Source of the DNA: Asterella californica
Taxonomy: Eukaryota > Streptophyta > Marchantiopsida > Marchantiales > Aytoniaceae
NCBI GenBank assembly: GCA_036924285.1
Contig: JAYKYS010000005.1
Coordinates: 4,774,001-4,838,000, forward strand
Reading direction: 5' to 3'
DNA length: 64,000 bases
Shown in pieces: positions 33,343 through 45,581 of the stretch (its first letter is position 1; each line of letters opens with the position of its first letter). The notes below the pieces were generated by a model. That model was not told the origin of the DNA, did no database searches, and saw nothing but the letters and a program-made list of their open reading frames with translations. Made by a program: the position numbers and the translations under genes.

Positions 33343-36064
33343 GAGTTTTTCTCTTGCAAGAGGAAGAAGAAGAAACTCTAACCCCCCGATTCTGACTCTA
33401 CCGTCTGCTAGTCTCCCTCTACTTCGCTCGCTGCTGTGGATCCGCTCTCGACTTTCTTGTCCGTCTGTATGTCGGCCTCCGTAGAGTCTGCGCATGCTTG
33501 AACTTCCACTGGAGCGGGAGCAGAAGGGCAGGCAGGCAGCATATATACTGGAATCTAGACCTTTTCCCTTTTCCCCGGCCTTGCCTTGCCTTGCATTAGC
33601 TGCTTTGCTTGCCTGTGGGGCTGGAAGGAAAAGAACAGGGTGAGTCCATGAGAAGGGACGGAGGGAGGGATAGGAGCAGTGGCCCTGGAGCAGAATGTTT
33701 GACTAGCTAGACTTGCTGTCTGTCCGTCCAGGTTTGGCCAGCTTCAGGATCCTCCATCTTATCTTCGGCCGATCCTCTCTGCGTGCTTTGCTAGCTTGAT
33801 TCCTTTGCTTTGCTACTGCGGCTACCAGGATCCACTGGCAGGGCGCCGGGGGCCTGAAGTCAGACTCATAGGAGAGGATATGTCAGCGTGAAAGTACGTC
33901 GACTTGCCATTTGGACCTACGTGTACCTTGGCCTGTTCCAGATCGTCTTTTAGTTCGTTGCGCTTGCTAATTCCTCATATATGTAGTCATTGCAAGTACG
34001 CTCTAGAGCTCCAAAAGAATCCTGAAGCAGCACTTCTCAGCTTGTCTGAGAACTAAAACTCTACGTGCTCAGGCTCCTCCCTTGCAATTGAGCTCGGACT
34101 CTTAATTCTTAAACTGACAGTCACAGTACTTAAGCTTGGACTTGTTAATATTCCTGCAACTGGTCGGTGCGAATAGGATTCGTGATATACCCAACTAGCT
34201 GCATGTAAGCTCCAGTTTAAACATACAAAGCTTTTGAACACCGCCTGGGCCGGGCCTGACACCGGTGGGTGAGACTACACAACGACCCCCTGGCTGGCTA
34301 GCTAGCTAGCTAGATAACTCTGAGCGATTCTGCAGAACTGTCCACTGCAATCTGAAATGCAAATGTGAGCCTTTTCTGGCCTTGTCCTCAGCCCCGCCAT
34401 CATTGCGGAACTCGTTTCTGATCAGAACCCTGAAGTTAGTTCATGTTCATGTCTTGGGTGCTACGAAGAAGACAGCATCAGACTGGCTCGCCGGGCCGGG
34501 CAGGTTTCTGACCCAGATGCTTCCTGAGTCCTGCCTGCCGCATCAGTGGCTTCCTTGAACCCTGGAGTCTCAGACTTGCAGCTCGAGGAATCCGACTTCC
34601 ATCGATCGGTTTCGAGTCTGTCGCAGTGACAACGCCATAGAAGTCAGCAGGTCAGGAGAACATTCGAGCTAATTCTTCGGTGGCAGCAGCAGGCAGGATA
34701 TCGACATATTATGCATACGTATATACGGGCTCTAGTAGACCTAGGACCTTGCGGATGATCAATAAGAAGATGTCCAGACAGGTCTACCGCCTTTCAATTC
34801 GATGCCTGCCTGGTCGCGCTACGTGAATCTGCCATTCATGGTTAGCTTTTCCCACTAAAGTAGTCAAAGATAAGCTACTCGAGCTCTGAAGTTATACTTG
34901 AACTAAAACGTCGTCGAGAAAATTGTCACAGGCCAGATAATAAACAGATATACCTCAACCCCATGATAGCTATGCGGATTACGACCAGAGGAATTCACCG
35001 CCACTAACTAAGCTGGTAATCAACGGGAAATATATATGACCAGATCGATCTATGTTTGTAGCTGTACTGATCTCTCACGTACGTATCTCCCGCAGTCCGT
35101 CTGGAGAACAAATCGGACCCCATTTGACTTCAACAGAAGCAGCAGCACTCTATGGGTTCGAACTGAGACCATGTACGACAACAGACGGTCAGTCGAGTAC
35201 TTCGTCGTTTGTGGAAACAAACAACGACCGCAAGAGGAAGAGAAGAATCATGATCAGCGTCAGCTCCTGGATTTGCAACCATTCTGAATCTTTCGATTGA
35301 CTAGACTGATTAAGCACCTCTATGAAGCTCACCGCCTGTAATATGAAATCCTGCTGGCCAGCATGGAGTCGATCGGATCGGTGGCATGATCCTCGGGGAG
35401 TTAGGTGGACCGTTCGGACATGCACCTAGCTAGCTAGATCGCAGTAGCACTACTCGGACGGGAATCAGAACCATGAGAGCCTGGGAAGAAAACACGAGTA
35501 GAAATCAAAGACGAAATGTTGAGGACATGACATACATATGTACGTTCAATACTGGAAGTAGTACTTCCATCCATTTAGGACAGTCAAAACGAATTGCAAG
35601 GATCGATCACAAAGTACAGTCAGCTCAGGCAATACTTAAAATATCGTCCATCATGCATGGCCGAATCGTTTAATATGGAATCAGTCTTCAAAGTAGCCAT
35701 GGGGGGAGATCGAGAGCTTGAAATTCAACGTTTCAGTTAAGGACCAGCTAAATGAGATGGAAATGATTCATTCACAAAATTGATTTATACAAACCGATGA
35801 AGTAAAGAATGAATGTATGTACAAAACTCTCTCTCTCCCCCTCCTGTCTCTCTGAGCGTGCCTTGGCATGGTGTAAGCACTACGTATACTTAGGCTATAG
35901 CTAACTAGTTCCTTTCTCATGATTAGGCAGTCTAGCTCGTTACCTAACTAACTCAGAGCTGGTAGCTACTAATCTACAGCACTTCTAATTACGAACGCAT
36001 GATCATGATCATCTGGATCGACCAACAGGTACAGACAGCTCTACAGAGCGCTGCTGAGCACTCC
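33343..36064. other. Intergenic region 3' of the GRAS gene
   Basis: No further gene is recognised. Simple repeats include (GCTA)n at 34297-34314 and a CT-rich run at about 35825-35855. The part next to 36065 should contain the 3' UTR of the GRAS gene (minus strand); I could not fix a poly(A) site. Confidence 0.45.
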
Positions 36065-38398
36065 TCAAACCTGGAAACTGGGCTGCCAGGCTGTGGCAAA
36101 CAGCACATTGTGCCCTTTCCAAGTGAGGAGCAATGCATCCTCGTCATGCTTCATTCCCCAACCTGCTGCATGATCACTAAGCATGCTTTTGACCTCGGAG
36201 TTTATATCGTCGCTGAAAGGAACCATCTCGAAGCCTACTCTTGTCATACGCACTCCCCACTTATCCTTGGCTTCTAATCTTTCTATTCTCTGCAACCCTT
36301 CGCAAGCGATTATGTTCTCGATCTTCTTCTCTAAGTCAAGTTCGTATTCCAGCCTTTGTGGACTATCCCGCGGCAAGAACGTGTCCAGAGCATCGAAAGG
36401 GATCCAAATATAATTGAATGCCGCCTTCAAGCGGGTCACTAAGTTGGGAGATGTCACCGTGGCTTCTTCGTCTACGATGATGACCAAAGCAGGGTCCAGA
36501 CTATGAATGAGGCGTAAGAATGTATCACGCAAGCAGTTGGGGGGATCCGCGCTCTCGTCCGGAACATATCTGGCGCTGTACATGCAGTTGACCACGGTAG
36601 CTTCGTCTTCGCGAAGGTCGAACATGGAACGGTCGAGCTGATGAATTTCGTGGCCGATGATATTCACTTCTAGATCTACATTCCTTTTGCTGGCGAACTG
36701 TATGAGCTTGTTGGCTACTTCCTCTTCGGCCATGCCAAGGTAGGGCGGAATATTGGGCCTGGCCTTGTGAACCGTCAGCCTCACATGCGGGGGCCCATCC
36801 GCTCTCTCGGACAGTGACTCGATCAAAGTCGGCCACTGCATACCATAAGTCGTGGAGAAGTCTATAATGTGGACCTTGTCTTTTCCTTCGAACGCTTCCA
36901 TCATGACACCGTTAGCGGCCTTGAACCCGAATCTGTACCAGGGCGTGATATCGATCATACCCGCGTACTCCACAGCGCTCACCACTTTACTCTTCCTCCC
37001 AACTGTGGCCATGGAGCTGAAGTCCGGAGTCATTCTCGCAGCTCGACGGACCAGAGCCTTCAAGAAGCATGCGGTCACTCTTTGATTGGGATCGCCCTCC
37101 GAAGGGGCAATGTTGTCCAGCACGAGCATTATCTGCTGGGCTACCGTCACGTCGTTGTTTTCCAACGCTTGGGCGCAGTGGACCAGCAACTGCTCCATCG
37201 TGTTAGCGTCATGCGTGGCTAGTACGGTATTTTTCATCGACAAGGACGAGCTTAAGCGTTTCACATTCAAAGGCCACGCTGCCCCTTCCAACTGCCTCAG
37301 ATTGCTCCTCTCGGCTTCGGCAGCCGGGAGGTGGGGAGGAGGCTGGAAGAGCATCGGACTGTCGAACTGAGGGGAAGATGTTGCTGCAGCGGCATTAATT
37401 CCCGATAAGCCCAAGCTGTCGAATGGGGTTACGGTTTTGATAATTGCCATAGTGGATTGGACTTGCGCGGGGGACGGAGAGGTTGTGAAACGCTGAAGGA
37501 CCTCGTTCAGACCTTGCTCATTTCTCCCTCTTTGCCCCAGGGATCCGGAACCCTGGAGATGAGGAGTAGTAGAACTGGTACTACTTGTCGTTGTTGTGAC
37601 TTCATCTCCCGCTCGAGCACGGCTCGCCGGAGATGCTGCTGCTGCCCCTGTGGGCAAGGTGTCTCTTATGGTGGTCAGACCTTCGGGAGTGTGAAAAGTC
37701 TGGTGGTGCGAAGACGGGGAGAGTCTTTGCCTCTTGTCACGAGGACTCATCCCGCTATAACACTGATCCAGAGAACCTCCTCCTCCTCCGACGAGCGAAG
37801 TGATGGACTGCAAGCCAGAATCAAAGCCCATGTAAGCAGCAGCAGCATTAGGTATACCACCGGGCCTGCCAGGATGATGATGCTGGTGGTGCAGCTGAGC
37901 CATATCTAGAGATTGCTGCTGCTGCTGAGAGAAAGGAATGGACACGCCAGTGCCTCCTCCGCTCTTCGTATGCGACTGCAATGCGTCGATGGAAGAACCC
38001 CTGGATATGCTACGATAGAGGGAGCTGATGTCCAGTTGCTCTTGCGCATCCCTGGGGCTTGTAGTAGTATCTCTCAGGGGTCTGCTTCTGCTGCTTGCAT
38101 AGCAGTGATTCCGAGGCTCGGCGAAGCTCTCATGCATTTGAGCTGTCAAGTCCGACGTCCACGCGGATAGTGAACTCATTTCCAGTTTCAGATCTGCAGC
38201 TGCGTGAATGGCCGCCATAGTCGCAGCTAGATCTCCTCCTTTCACGTGTGGGTACGCTGGCTGCTGCTGAAACTGCTGTAACGAGCGCCGCGGATTATCG
38301 CCGAGCTCGACTGCTTCGATCGACGCTACAGATGATTCAAGATCGTGATCGTAGTCTGGGTTTCTGTGTTCCTTCCTCGTCGTACATGTGTGGTCCAT
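36065..38398 (-). CDS. GRAS-family transcription factor, SCL32-like (777 residues)
   Basis: A single uninterrupted ORF. The start is ATG 38398 (MDHTCTTRKEHR); the next codon upstream is TTG and an in-frame TGA lies three codons further, so this is the first possible Met. Residues 1 to about 395 are low-complexity (Gln, Ser, Gly and His runs), as in many GRAS N-termini. The GRAS domain fills about 400-777: leucine-rich region MEQLLVHCAQALENNDVTVA at about 400, VHIID-type VHIIDFSTTYGMQWPTLIES near 510, a second leucine-rich region, PFYRE-type DSPQRLEYELDLEKKIENI, RVER-type IERLEAKDKWGVRMTRVGFE, and a SAW-type end LLLTWKGHNVLFATAWQPS. LLVHCAQALENNDVTVAQQI and NIAPSEGDPNQR most resemble the SCL32 subfamily as I remember it. 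GRAS proteins act as nuclear transcriptional regulators. There is no neighbouring gene partner. Subfamily assignment needs a tree. Confidence 0.92.
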   Translation of the reverse strand: MDHTCTTRKEHRNPDYDHDLESSVASIEAVELGDNPRRSLQQFQQQPAYPHVKGGDLAATMAAIHAAADLKLEMSSLSAWTSDLTAQMHESFAEPRNHCYASSRSRPLRDTTTSPRDAQEQLDISSLYRSISRGSSIDALQSHTKSGGGTGVSIPFSQQQQQSLDMAQLHHQHHHPGRPGGIPNAAAAYMGFDSGLQSITSLVGGGGGSLDQCYSGMSPRDKRQRLSPSSHHQTFHTPEGLTTIRDTLPTGAAAASPASRARAGDEVTTTTSSTSSTTPHLQGSGSLGQRGRNEQGLNEVLQRFTTSPSPAQVQSTMAIIKTVTPFDSLGLSGINAAAATSSPQFDSPMLFQPPPHLPAAEAERSNLRQLEGAAWPLNVKRLSSSLSMKNTVLATHDANTMEQLLVHCAQALENNDVTVAQQIMLVLDNIAPSEGDPNQRVTACFLKALVRRAARMTPDFSSMATVGRKSKVVSAVEYAGMIDITPWYRFGFKAANGVMMEAFEGKDKVHIIDFSTTYGMQWPTLIESLSERADGPPHVRLTVHKARPNIPPYLGMAEEEVANKLIQFASKRNVDLEVNIIGHEIHQLDRSMFDLREDEATVVNCMYSARYVPDESADPPNCLRDTFLRLIHSLDPALVIIVDEEATVTSPNLVTRLKAAFNYIWIPFDALDTFLPRDSPQRLEYELDLEKKIENIIACEGLQRIERLEAKDKWGVRMTRVGFEMVPFSDDINSEVKSMLSDHAAGWGMKHDEDALLLTWKGHNVLFATAWQPSFQV

Positions 38399-41300
38399 CA
38401 AGTGCCCTCAGCAGCAACGCCTCGAGCGGACACCACAAACATCTGTTCCCGGCGAATGGTAATACTCGAGCTCATTATACTGCATACATGCAGACGCCGC
38501 CAACAGCAGCAACATGACCACCCAGAGACTCCCGCTCTTTCTCTCTCTCAAGATTTGGCCAGGGCGTAGATCAAGAGATTGTTACGCTCTTTACATTTCT
38601 ACTTCTCGTCGTCCGTATGCAGTTTCTGCGATCGCCGGAGATGATCATGTCGACGTCGTAGTCTGAGAACCTCATACAATTCCAGTGACTGTCATACAAC
38701 GCTGTTCGCTTCCGAATACAGCCTTCCCCGCCGGGCTGTCCAGTGCAAACGAGCGAGCCCTTTCCCACCCCCACTAGATGCTGCTGAACCTGTGGGCCAG
38801 CAGAACACGAAACACAACTCGTCAATATGAAAGCACCAAAATTGGAAGGGGAACTCGATGGCCCCGGAGAGACACGCGCTCAGCTCGATGAATCAATCAT
38901 GATTAGCGTATTAACCCCTGTGGAAGTCCTGGAACCTAGCTTTAGAGCGACGTGATCAGCTCGTGACAAGAAGGTCCTGCTCGGGGATCCGCCCCGACAT
39001 GGTCCGCTTCAGGACTCCTCTGAGGAGCGACTTGGGATCGCTAGCTAGACGGGCGCGGTAATGGAATCAAGAGACTTGGAGACAGCGCTCCAGTACACGC
39101 TTCGCAGAAATCATCTCATCCAGGCAGCCAGCTCAAAATAAGGAAGGTCATACCTTGCCAAGGAGCGATGAAGTTCATGCGAGCTGTCTAACCTTCCATC
39201 ATCATCTTCATCTAGCTTCGTCTTCGTCTTCCTCTCCTTCTTCTCCTTCTTCTGCTCCCACGTGAATCCCTGGCCTGAAGAGGAGCACGGTGTGAGACAC
39301 GAATCTCTTACGCTTCTGGCTATCTCGCCGTCAACAATCGATTATCCACACTCCAAATTGTTGTCGTACGAGTTCTCTTCATAACAACTGCCTTGGTTCC
39401 AAATAGCCACGATTGGACCGCGTATGATGAATACAAGCCTTCCTTTGCGTAGCCAGAAGGAGGTGGTGGTTGATGGTCTGACCTTGCGATCGAGATCCCC
39501 TGGGTGAATCTGCGTAGGTAGCACACTCAGGCTCGAGGGACAATTATACCGTCCCTCTTTGCATCTGGCGGTCCAGAACAAGCGCTAGTCGACTACCCTT
39601 CCTGACCAATCTGATCATGACTCTCTTCCGATATCTGCGACTGAAACAGCTTAACCCCGTCGGCTTGGCGCTGAGATAAGAACCCGAATAGTACAAATGT
39701 GCTTAAGACGTCGAACGAAAACGCGTGATCATTTAACCACGATCGTGTAGATTCTTCCTGTCTGTGAAAGGGATAGAAGAGGAGGAGCTCGAGGTTCCTT
39801 CCGTGGATTTGTAGAGCGGCATTCGCTCGAGATCTTCTTCTTCTTCTGCTACTACTAGGACATCTTCTCCTTGATCATGATCATCTTGTTGTAACTAGTA
39901 CTTAAGAGCTCGAGCGGGTCGGTCTGTCTGTCGCAGTTAAAGAGGATGATCTACCAGTATTCAGATGATTTTAAGACACCAGAAGAAGAGAAGCTCAGGG
40001 AAGCTGCAGTGAATGCTAACATACATGTACAGATGATTCGGCGCTCAAAACACAGTAGGAGGATCCATCGGCTGGGGCTGAATGAGGGGAAGGGACCCTG
40101 TTTAGATGAAGACAAGGAGGAGTAGGCCAGTGGTGACAGAGAAAGAGGCCCAGAAACCCCACCCCATTCCCAGCCGAGACCAGACCAGACCAGCCAAAGC
40201 CAAGCCAAGCCAAGCCAATACCTTTCCTTTCCCCTCCTAGCCTGTCGCATGGCCAGGGAGTGAGGACCGAACGAAAGGAAGGAGGTCCGTTGCCGATGCT
40301 GCGCAGCGCAGTGCGATCTCGTCCTTGTCCTTGGAACGAACTGTAGTGACCATAAGAGAGAAAGTGGCAAGAACGCATACACAGTAATTACCCGGAGCTG
40401 TGAGTGGTAGCATGAAGGAGACTTCCTTAGTAGTGGCGTCCACGTGGTTGGCATGCCCGCTGCCCGTCCGGCAGCAGTCCTAGGCCTGTCACCTGTGCTG
40501 CTCACACTTACTCAAATCGCACACCCGCTCGATAGGCGTGACCAAACCGAAAAGAACCAGATCAAACCGACCAGTTCCCTCTCCACACCCGCCGCAGTTA
40601 TCTACCGGGACCTCAGTTCGAATTCGTTACCACATCAATCCCATCGACGCCATAGCCACAAACCTCCTCGGGGCTTGATCATCAAGTCCTTCTTCTTAGC
40701 GCTCGGATAGATCTTTTTGGTTTTCGGAAAATTGCGAGATATAGTAAATAGTAGCCAGGTTTTGCGCATTTTTTGATAAAATTATTAGGTAATTTCTCCA
40801 CATCTTAAGGCAAAGACCCGGTCAACTTTCTTCTCAACCGGAAATCGATAATTTCAGCCGGCGCAGTATACAAAAACAGCCGGTACTGTCCGAGCGCTGC
40901 TTGAACTTCTCGTCCTCCGCGTTCATAGCCGAATCTGCTCATGACTGTCTCTTGTCGCCTCCGAATCCTTCCCTCCCTATGGAAATTGCCCCATCTCCTG
41001 GGAGCTTTCACCAGTCGCCATTCTTACATCCCTCGTGCTGTTGAGTCATCGCTAAATATAGTCCCTCCTCGTCAAGAGTCAAGTGCATGCAGTCGAACCA
41101 TAACTTGTGTTAAGGGAATGAATGAATAATGCGAACGATGTGTGGCTCTTGTCATTCATTCACTACACCAAATCTCATCCGACTCTGATCCGAGCCATAA
41201 TTTCCCTTTTATTATTAACTCAAGGCGGATCATGTGTACCGATTTAGGCCTCAAACTGGTGCTTAGCATTACGTAGACTCTCAGCGTGCTGACAGACAGA

Positions 41301-42943
41301 TCCCCCTTTCGCTTTCGCATCTTGGCTCTATTCTAAACATATACCACTGACCTGACCTTACCAGTCCATCACTTAGTCGGTAATTAAAAGACTTCAAAAT
41401 CTGCTCTTCTAGCTAAAGAAAGACACACACACATCCATCCATCTTCCCTGTTGACAAACTAAACGGGCCTAACCATTTCCACAAACAAGTTCGTACTCTT
41501 AGTGATATAATGCCATCTCTCAGAAAGGTGACGTGAAGCCGTTTTGTCCAGTGTCTCGATTGTCAAGGACCGAGAGATTATAATAACGTTATTAGGTTCT
41601 ACGCATGCTTCCGGTTTTGTCCAGACCCAGGCAGCTTTCCACCATCCATAAGAAATCAAACAGGACGAGATCGAGGAACGAACGAACGAACGAACGAAAA
41701 TCTCGCATAGGCCCCGCTTCCTTTATCTGTCTAATCTGCCCTACTACTAACTAACCTGACGTTTACTATACCCACAGCACGAGTCGAAAATGCAACCGCT
41801 ATCGTTCGATGGTGTGGCACAACAGCGACAAGCCGTCGATGGTGCGTGTCGTTAACGTCAAGTCTAATAGTAGTATACACAGTTATTAGGCGGCCCCCGG
41901 CGAGCTTTCAAATACCGTTAAGTGGGGACACCAAAACTCGTGCTCACGAAGAATCAGACTGATAGAGATTAGTTCTAGAAGCGGGGGTAAACTTACGTGC
42001 GTGCGGATTTTGAATGTGATCTTACCTGGCCTAGGCCCCAGCAGCCTACACTAGGCATGACGCCCAGGACAACGCAGATTTTGTGTCCGCGGAGTAGTAA
42101 AGACAGCCACCTAGCTGCGATTACTCCACTCCTGTCTCTGATCTCTGGCTCAATTTAGCTTTGCCATCCATCGTGGAGAAACTCCTCTTGTTTGGTTGGC
42201 TGGTTAGCTGGCTGGGGGCCGAATGTTATCAATATGTAACACCGTAACCCGGGTCTCAGCAGTAGCAGCGCACGGCTGCAGAAATCCCCACAGCGAAAGA
42301 GGCCTAAGAACAAATCAAAACAAGACTAATCAATATGTAGCACCGATCCGTATTCTTACTGCCTTGCCTCGCCTCCACTTGAGGGAGCCTGGACTGGACG
42401 GGACTTCGAACATCTCAAGAGTCAAGAGCGAATCGTTCCAGCCGCAGAAACCGCGTCTCAGTAGCTCCCATTTGTATTGGAGAGTGTGCTAGTGGATGGG
42501 TACATAGAAGAGTTGAGTCGATTTATTTTTCCGTTACGAAAAGTGTTGCTTATGTGAATCAGTTAGCTAATGAGGCTCGTGATTCTTTACTTGAAGCGAT
42601 TGCGAAACTTGCTAGACATAGTTAGTGTTTTGGGGTTTTCTCTCTCTTCCCTATTCGATTCGTATGACACCGTGGGGTTTTTTCCACTTGTCTCTCCGTT
42701 ACCATCGTTCATCGTATGGATGATGATGGCATGCGATGAAATAAGCCGCCCCAGCTTCCGCAGCCCATGCGTGCGGTACCGCCTACCGTCATACGGTCTG
42801 ATGTGTGTCAGATAATGAATTCTGACGCCCTAGTTCAGAACGAACTGCGAATCTGAGACGGATTCAAATTTTCACAGTGCCCCCCACCCCACAGACAGAC
42901 GCTGCTTACATATTGCACCGGATACCTTCGAATACTACAAAGT
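38399..42943. other. Upstream region of the GRAS gene and intergenic DNA
   Basis: The GRAS 5' leader and promoter must lie here (minus orientation). A pyrimidine-rich plus-strand tract at 39203-39262 is purine-rich on the sense strand. Short repeats: CCAAG-type pentamers at about 40195-40217 and (AACG)n at 41676-41698. A minus-strand frame at 39951-40505 is low-complexity and not credible as a gene. Past about 41 kb nothing is recognised up to the E3 target duplication. Confidence 0.45.
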
Positions 42944-42948
42944 ACCTA
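42944..42948. other. Target-site duplication of E3, left copy
   Basis: ACCTA directly precedes the LTR start TGTAAC and is repeated at 57703-57707 directly after the LTR end GTTACA. Five base pairs is the usual Ty3/gypsy duplication length. Confidence 0.9.
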
Positions 42949-43894
42949 TGTAACACCTTTTGCTTTTTCCCCAAACCAGATGGCATTCAGGCAGTGATTA
43001 ACCAAAAAGTGGCAGCTGCATGGTCATAAGGCAGGCTCAAGGAGACTAGATAAAAGAGTGTCGCGAGCCCTAATTGGGCCATTCTCAGTTTCAGTTTTTG
43101 GGAGAAGAGCACTCTTGGTGATGAGGAGAGAAGACTGTATTTTCAGAATAGAGAGATTGTATCTTGGAGTTCAAAAAATAGAGAGCATGCAAATCTGATT
43201 CCTTGGAGAGTAGACTTGGAGAGCAGATCTGGAGAGCAGACTTGGGGTGTTGATTAGATCGCTGACTTGGGGTCTGATCTGTTGAGTAACAGAAATCAGG
43301 GCGTTCAGAGTGAAAGTAGGTTCTCTGGCGAAGTCTTAGTCATAGCAGAGTTGCTGAGTAGTGAAGGATTGCCAGTCCAAGAGCGCTGCGTTACCTTGTC
43401 AGCAAGTAAACGCCATGTAATGTATATGAGCCCGTGACTTGCTCCATTCTGATAAGTAGGCTTGAGTTGTGTGCCAAAACTGAGTTGGGCGCATCTGGTG
43501 TCGTGTTGACTTTATTTCGGTGTAATTGCTTTGCCTTCCTACTTCCTAGCATCTACTAGGTCTCCTAGTCTTGGCGGTTGCTCCTTGTGGGTCCTGGCGT
43601 TCCGACTTGATCACCAGTAGCGGAAGCGCTGCCCAAATTTTATGCAACCCAGGTCTAGAATAGTTTCACCTGTATTTAGTAACCTAAGATTGACCAGAGA
43701 CCTACAAAGGACTAGTTGGTTATTCAAAACCCGTTCAACAGTTACTGAATCCTCTGTGCTTATTAGCGGATAGTTTAAAGAACTGGATCTGGAGACACAA
43801 ATAAAGTATACAGGTCTCTAGGGAGGTTCACGTTCGGCAGTTCATTGGTTAGAGATAAAGAAATCTCTTCCGAGATCTGCGGTCGAACGTTACA
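42949..43894 (+). repeat. E3 5' LTR (946 bp)
   Basis: Starts TGTAACACC and ends ACGTTACA, a 6 bp terminal inverted repeat. A TATA-like TAGATAAAAG at about 43047-43056 lies upstream of GAGTGTCGCG. Same length as the 3' LTR. Confidence 0.95.
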
Positions 43895-43896
43895 GT

Positions 43897-43911
43897 TGGT
43901 ATCAGAGCAGG
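43897..43911 (+). other. Primer-binding site, initiator methionine tRNA type
   Basis: TGGTATCAGAGCAGG begins two bases after the LTR. TGGTATCAGAGC is the well-known complement of the plant initiator tRNA-Met 3' end used by many Ty3 and copia elements. Confidence 0.9.
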
Positions 43912-43944
43912 CTCAAGTTGAGTCTTTGCTAAACACCATCGACA

Positions 43945-45327
43945 ATGGAGGTTGTGTCGACCGAGTTGGACGAGATGAAAGCATTGCTGAGAAAGTTGGA
44001 AGGCCGACTTGAGCAAGTAGAAGCTGAGAACAAGGTGCTTAAGGCGGATTTAACTCAAGCAAAAGCGACACAAGAGAAGGAAGCGGAGGTCCCTGTACTG
44101 CAAATCGAGCAAGTCAAGGATTTAGCACTACCAGACGAAGAAGCAGTTGATATTGCTCAAGCAGATAAGAATGAAGATGGATCACAGAAGGTGCAAGAGA
44201 ATGTTGCGGAAGGCAGCTCAGCCAAAGAAGGGCACAAGCGGAAAGTGAAGTGGGCTGAACCAGCGACACCATCAGCCTTCAACGGTGAAAAAAACTTTTC
44301 CAGGTTTGAGTTATGGATTACTGAAATGGAGAATTACCTGGAGAATGAGCGCAGTTGGTTCACCTATGCTGTTAGTAGACTGGAAGGAGAGGCTAAGGAA
44401 TGATATGGAGGTCAACAACGGATGAGAAGTTTGAACGGTACAACTCCTATGTCCACTTGGCCTGAGCTGAAGGATGAACTCCGACGACATTTGGTACCAG
44501 TGGATGAAGCTACACAGTTTCGACTAGAACTTATTCATCTGAGACAGACAGGGAGTATCAGACAGTATCTCCAGCAATTTTCTGAGTTGGTTACTCGTTT
44601 GCACATGGTGGATCGCACCGACTTGCTGTTTCACTTGAAGAAAGGTCTGCAAGGTTTCTATGCTAGTGTGTTTGATAGCTGGGTTATGTTTCATAAGTCC
44701 GAGGACATGCAAGACTTGTTTGCATTTTTGGAAGCAGCAGAGAACACTAAGGAACGTAACTACACCGTGCAGCCCTCCAAGTTTCAGCGTGGAACAAGTG
44801 GTGGCGAGCCTAGTAGAGGATTTTGGCGCAATCCTCAAGGACAGATAGCGTCTTCTCAGAGTAGAGGTGATAGAGGACGTGGTGGTGGAAGATTTGGTGC
44901 AGCGAGAAGGAGGTTTCCTCGTGGATCTCAACAGCAAGGAGTTTCTCGTGGTCCTACTCAGACCCGACCTATTGGATCTTATGCATCCAATGCAGGATCC
45001 AACCAAGCTTCGACTTCAGGTGCTAGGAGCAGTGGAGCTAGCAGTGCTACACCTTCAAGGACGATCATATGCTTTCGATGCGGACGGGACGGTCATATTG
45101 CTCGTGAGTGTCCTCAATGTTCAACAACGAGCAACGTTCGTGGGTTGACAGCTGAAGAGACAACCAATGTTGAAGAACCAGTTGAAGCGACTACTGAAGC
45201 AGAGGTATGTGCTGGTGAGCATTTGGTAGAACATGGAGATTTTCTATCGTGGATTAAAGTAAAAATTAGGAAACCACCGGTGTTGTTTGCTTATAGATAC
45301 TGGAGCAGATGTGAATGTCTTGGATGA
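43945..45327 (+). pseudogene. E3 gag with one nonsense codon
   Basis: ATG 43945 starts a frame that hits TGA at 44401 and continues in the same frame to 45327. The context (KE, stop, YGG) suggests TGG to TGA. Residues 5-45 form a probable coiled coil (DEMKALLRKLEGRLEQVEAE). A gag core (WPELKDELRRHLVPVDEA) follows, then a Gly/Arg/Ser-rich stretch (RGDRGRGGGRFG) and a CX2CX4HX4C knuckle CFRCGRDGHIAREC near residue 375. The frame ends just past the point where the protease is encoded in a different frame, so a frame change near 45270-45287 is needed for a fusion protein. Whether that is mutation or a programmed shift cannot be told from one copy. Confidence 0.88.
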
Positions 45328-45581
45328 AAAACTGGTCAGGATCTTAGGGATGACTAGAACCAAGATCATGAGCCCGTTGTTGGTAAGGTTTGTGCAAGGC
45401 AGCACAACCGTTACAGAAAAGCTCATGAGTGTTCTTATTACTGTTGGAGGGGTAACTAGGAAGCATGAGTTTTTAGTTATGAGCTTAGGTGACACGATGG
45501 AGGGTATCTTGTCCTGGTCTTGGTTACAAGAGACCAAGGCAAAGCTAGATGTTCAAGAAGGGAACATCATAGTCATGGATC
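45287..45581 (+). pseudogene. E3 aspartic protease, N-terminal piece of pol
   Basis: The frame contains LLIDTGADVNVLDEKLV, the classic retroelement protease active site, and later GILSWSWLQETKAKLD. It is cut by the E4 LTR at 45582. Reading beyond that point in this frame is LTR sequence and not native. The frame is in phase with the RT ORF beyond E4 once E4 and one GATC are removed. Confidence 0.88.
45578..45581. other. Target-site duplication of E4, left copy
   Basis: GATC directly precedes the E4 LTR and recurs at 53212-53215 directly after it. Four bases rather than the usual five. Confidence 0.8.

Noticed and set aside
39951..40505. 184-residue minus-strand open frame upstream of the GRAS gene
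   Set aside because: Low-complexity Trp/Leu/Gly and Ser runs arising from CCAAGC-type repeats, overlapped by another open frame, and no known motif.
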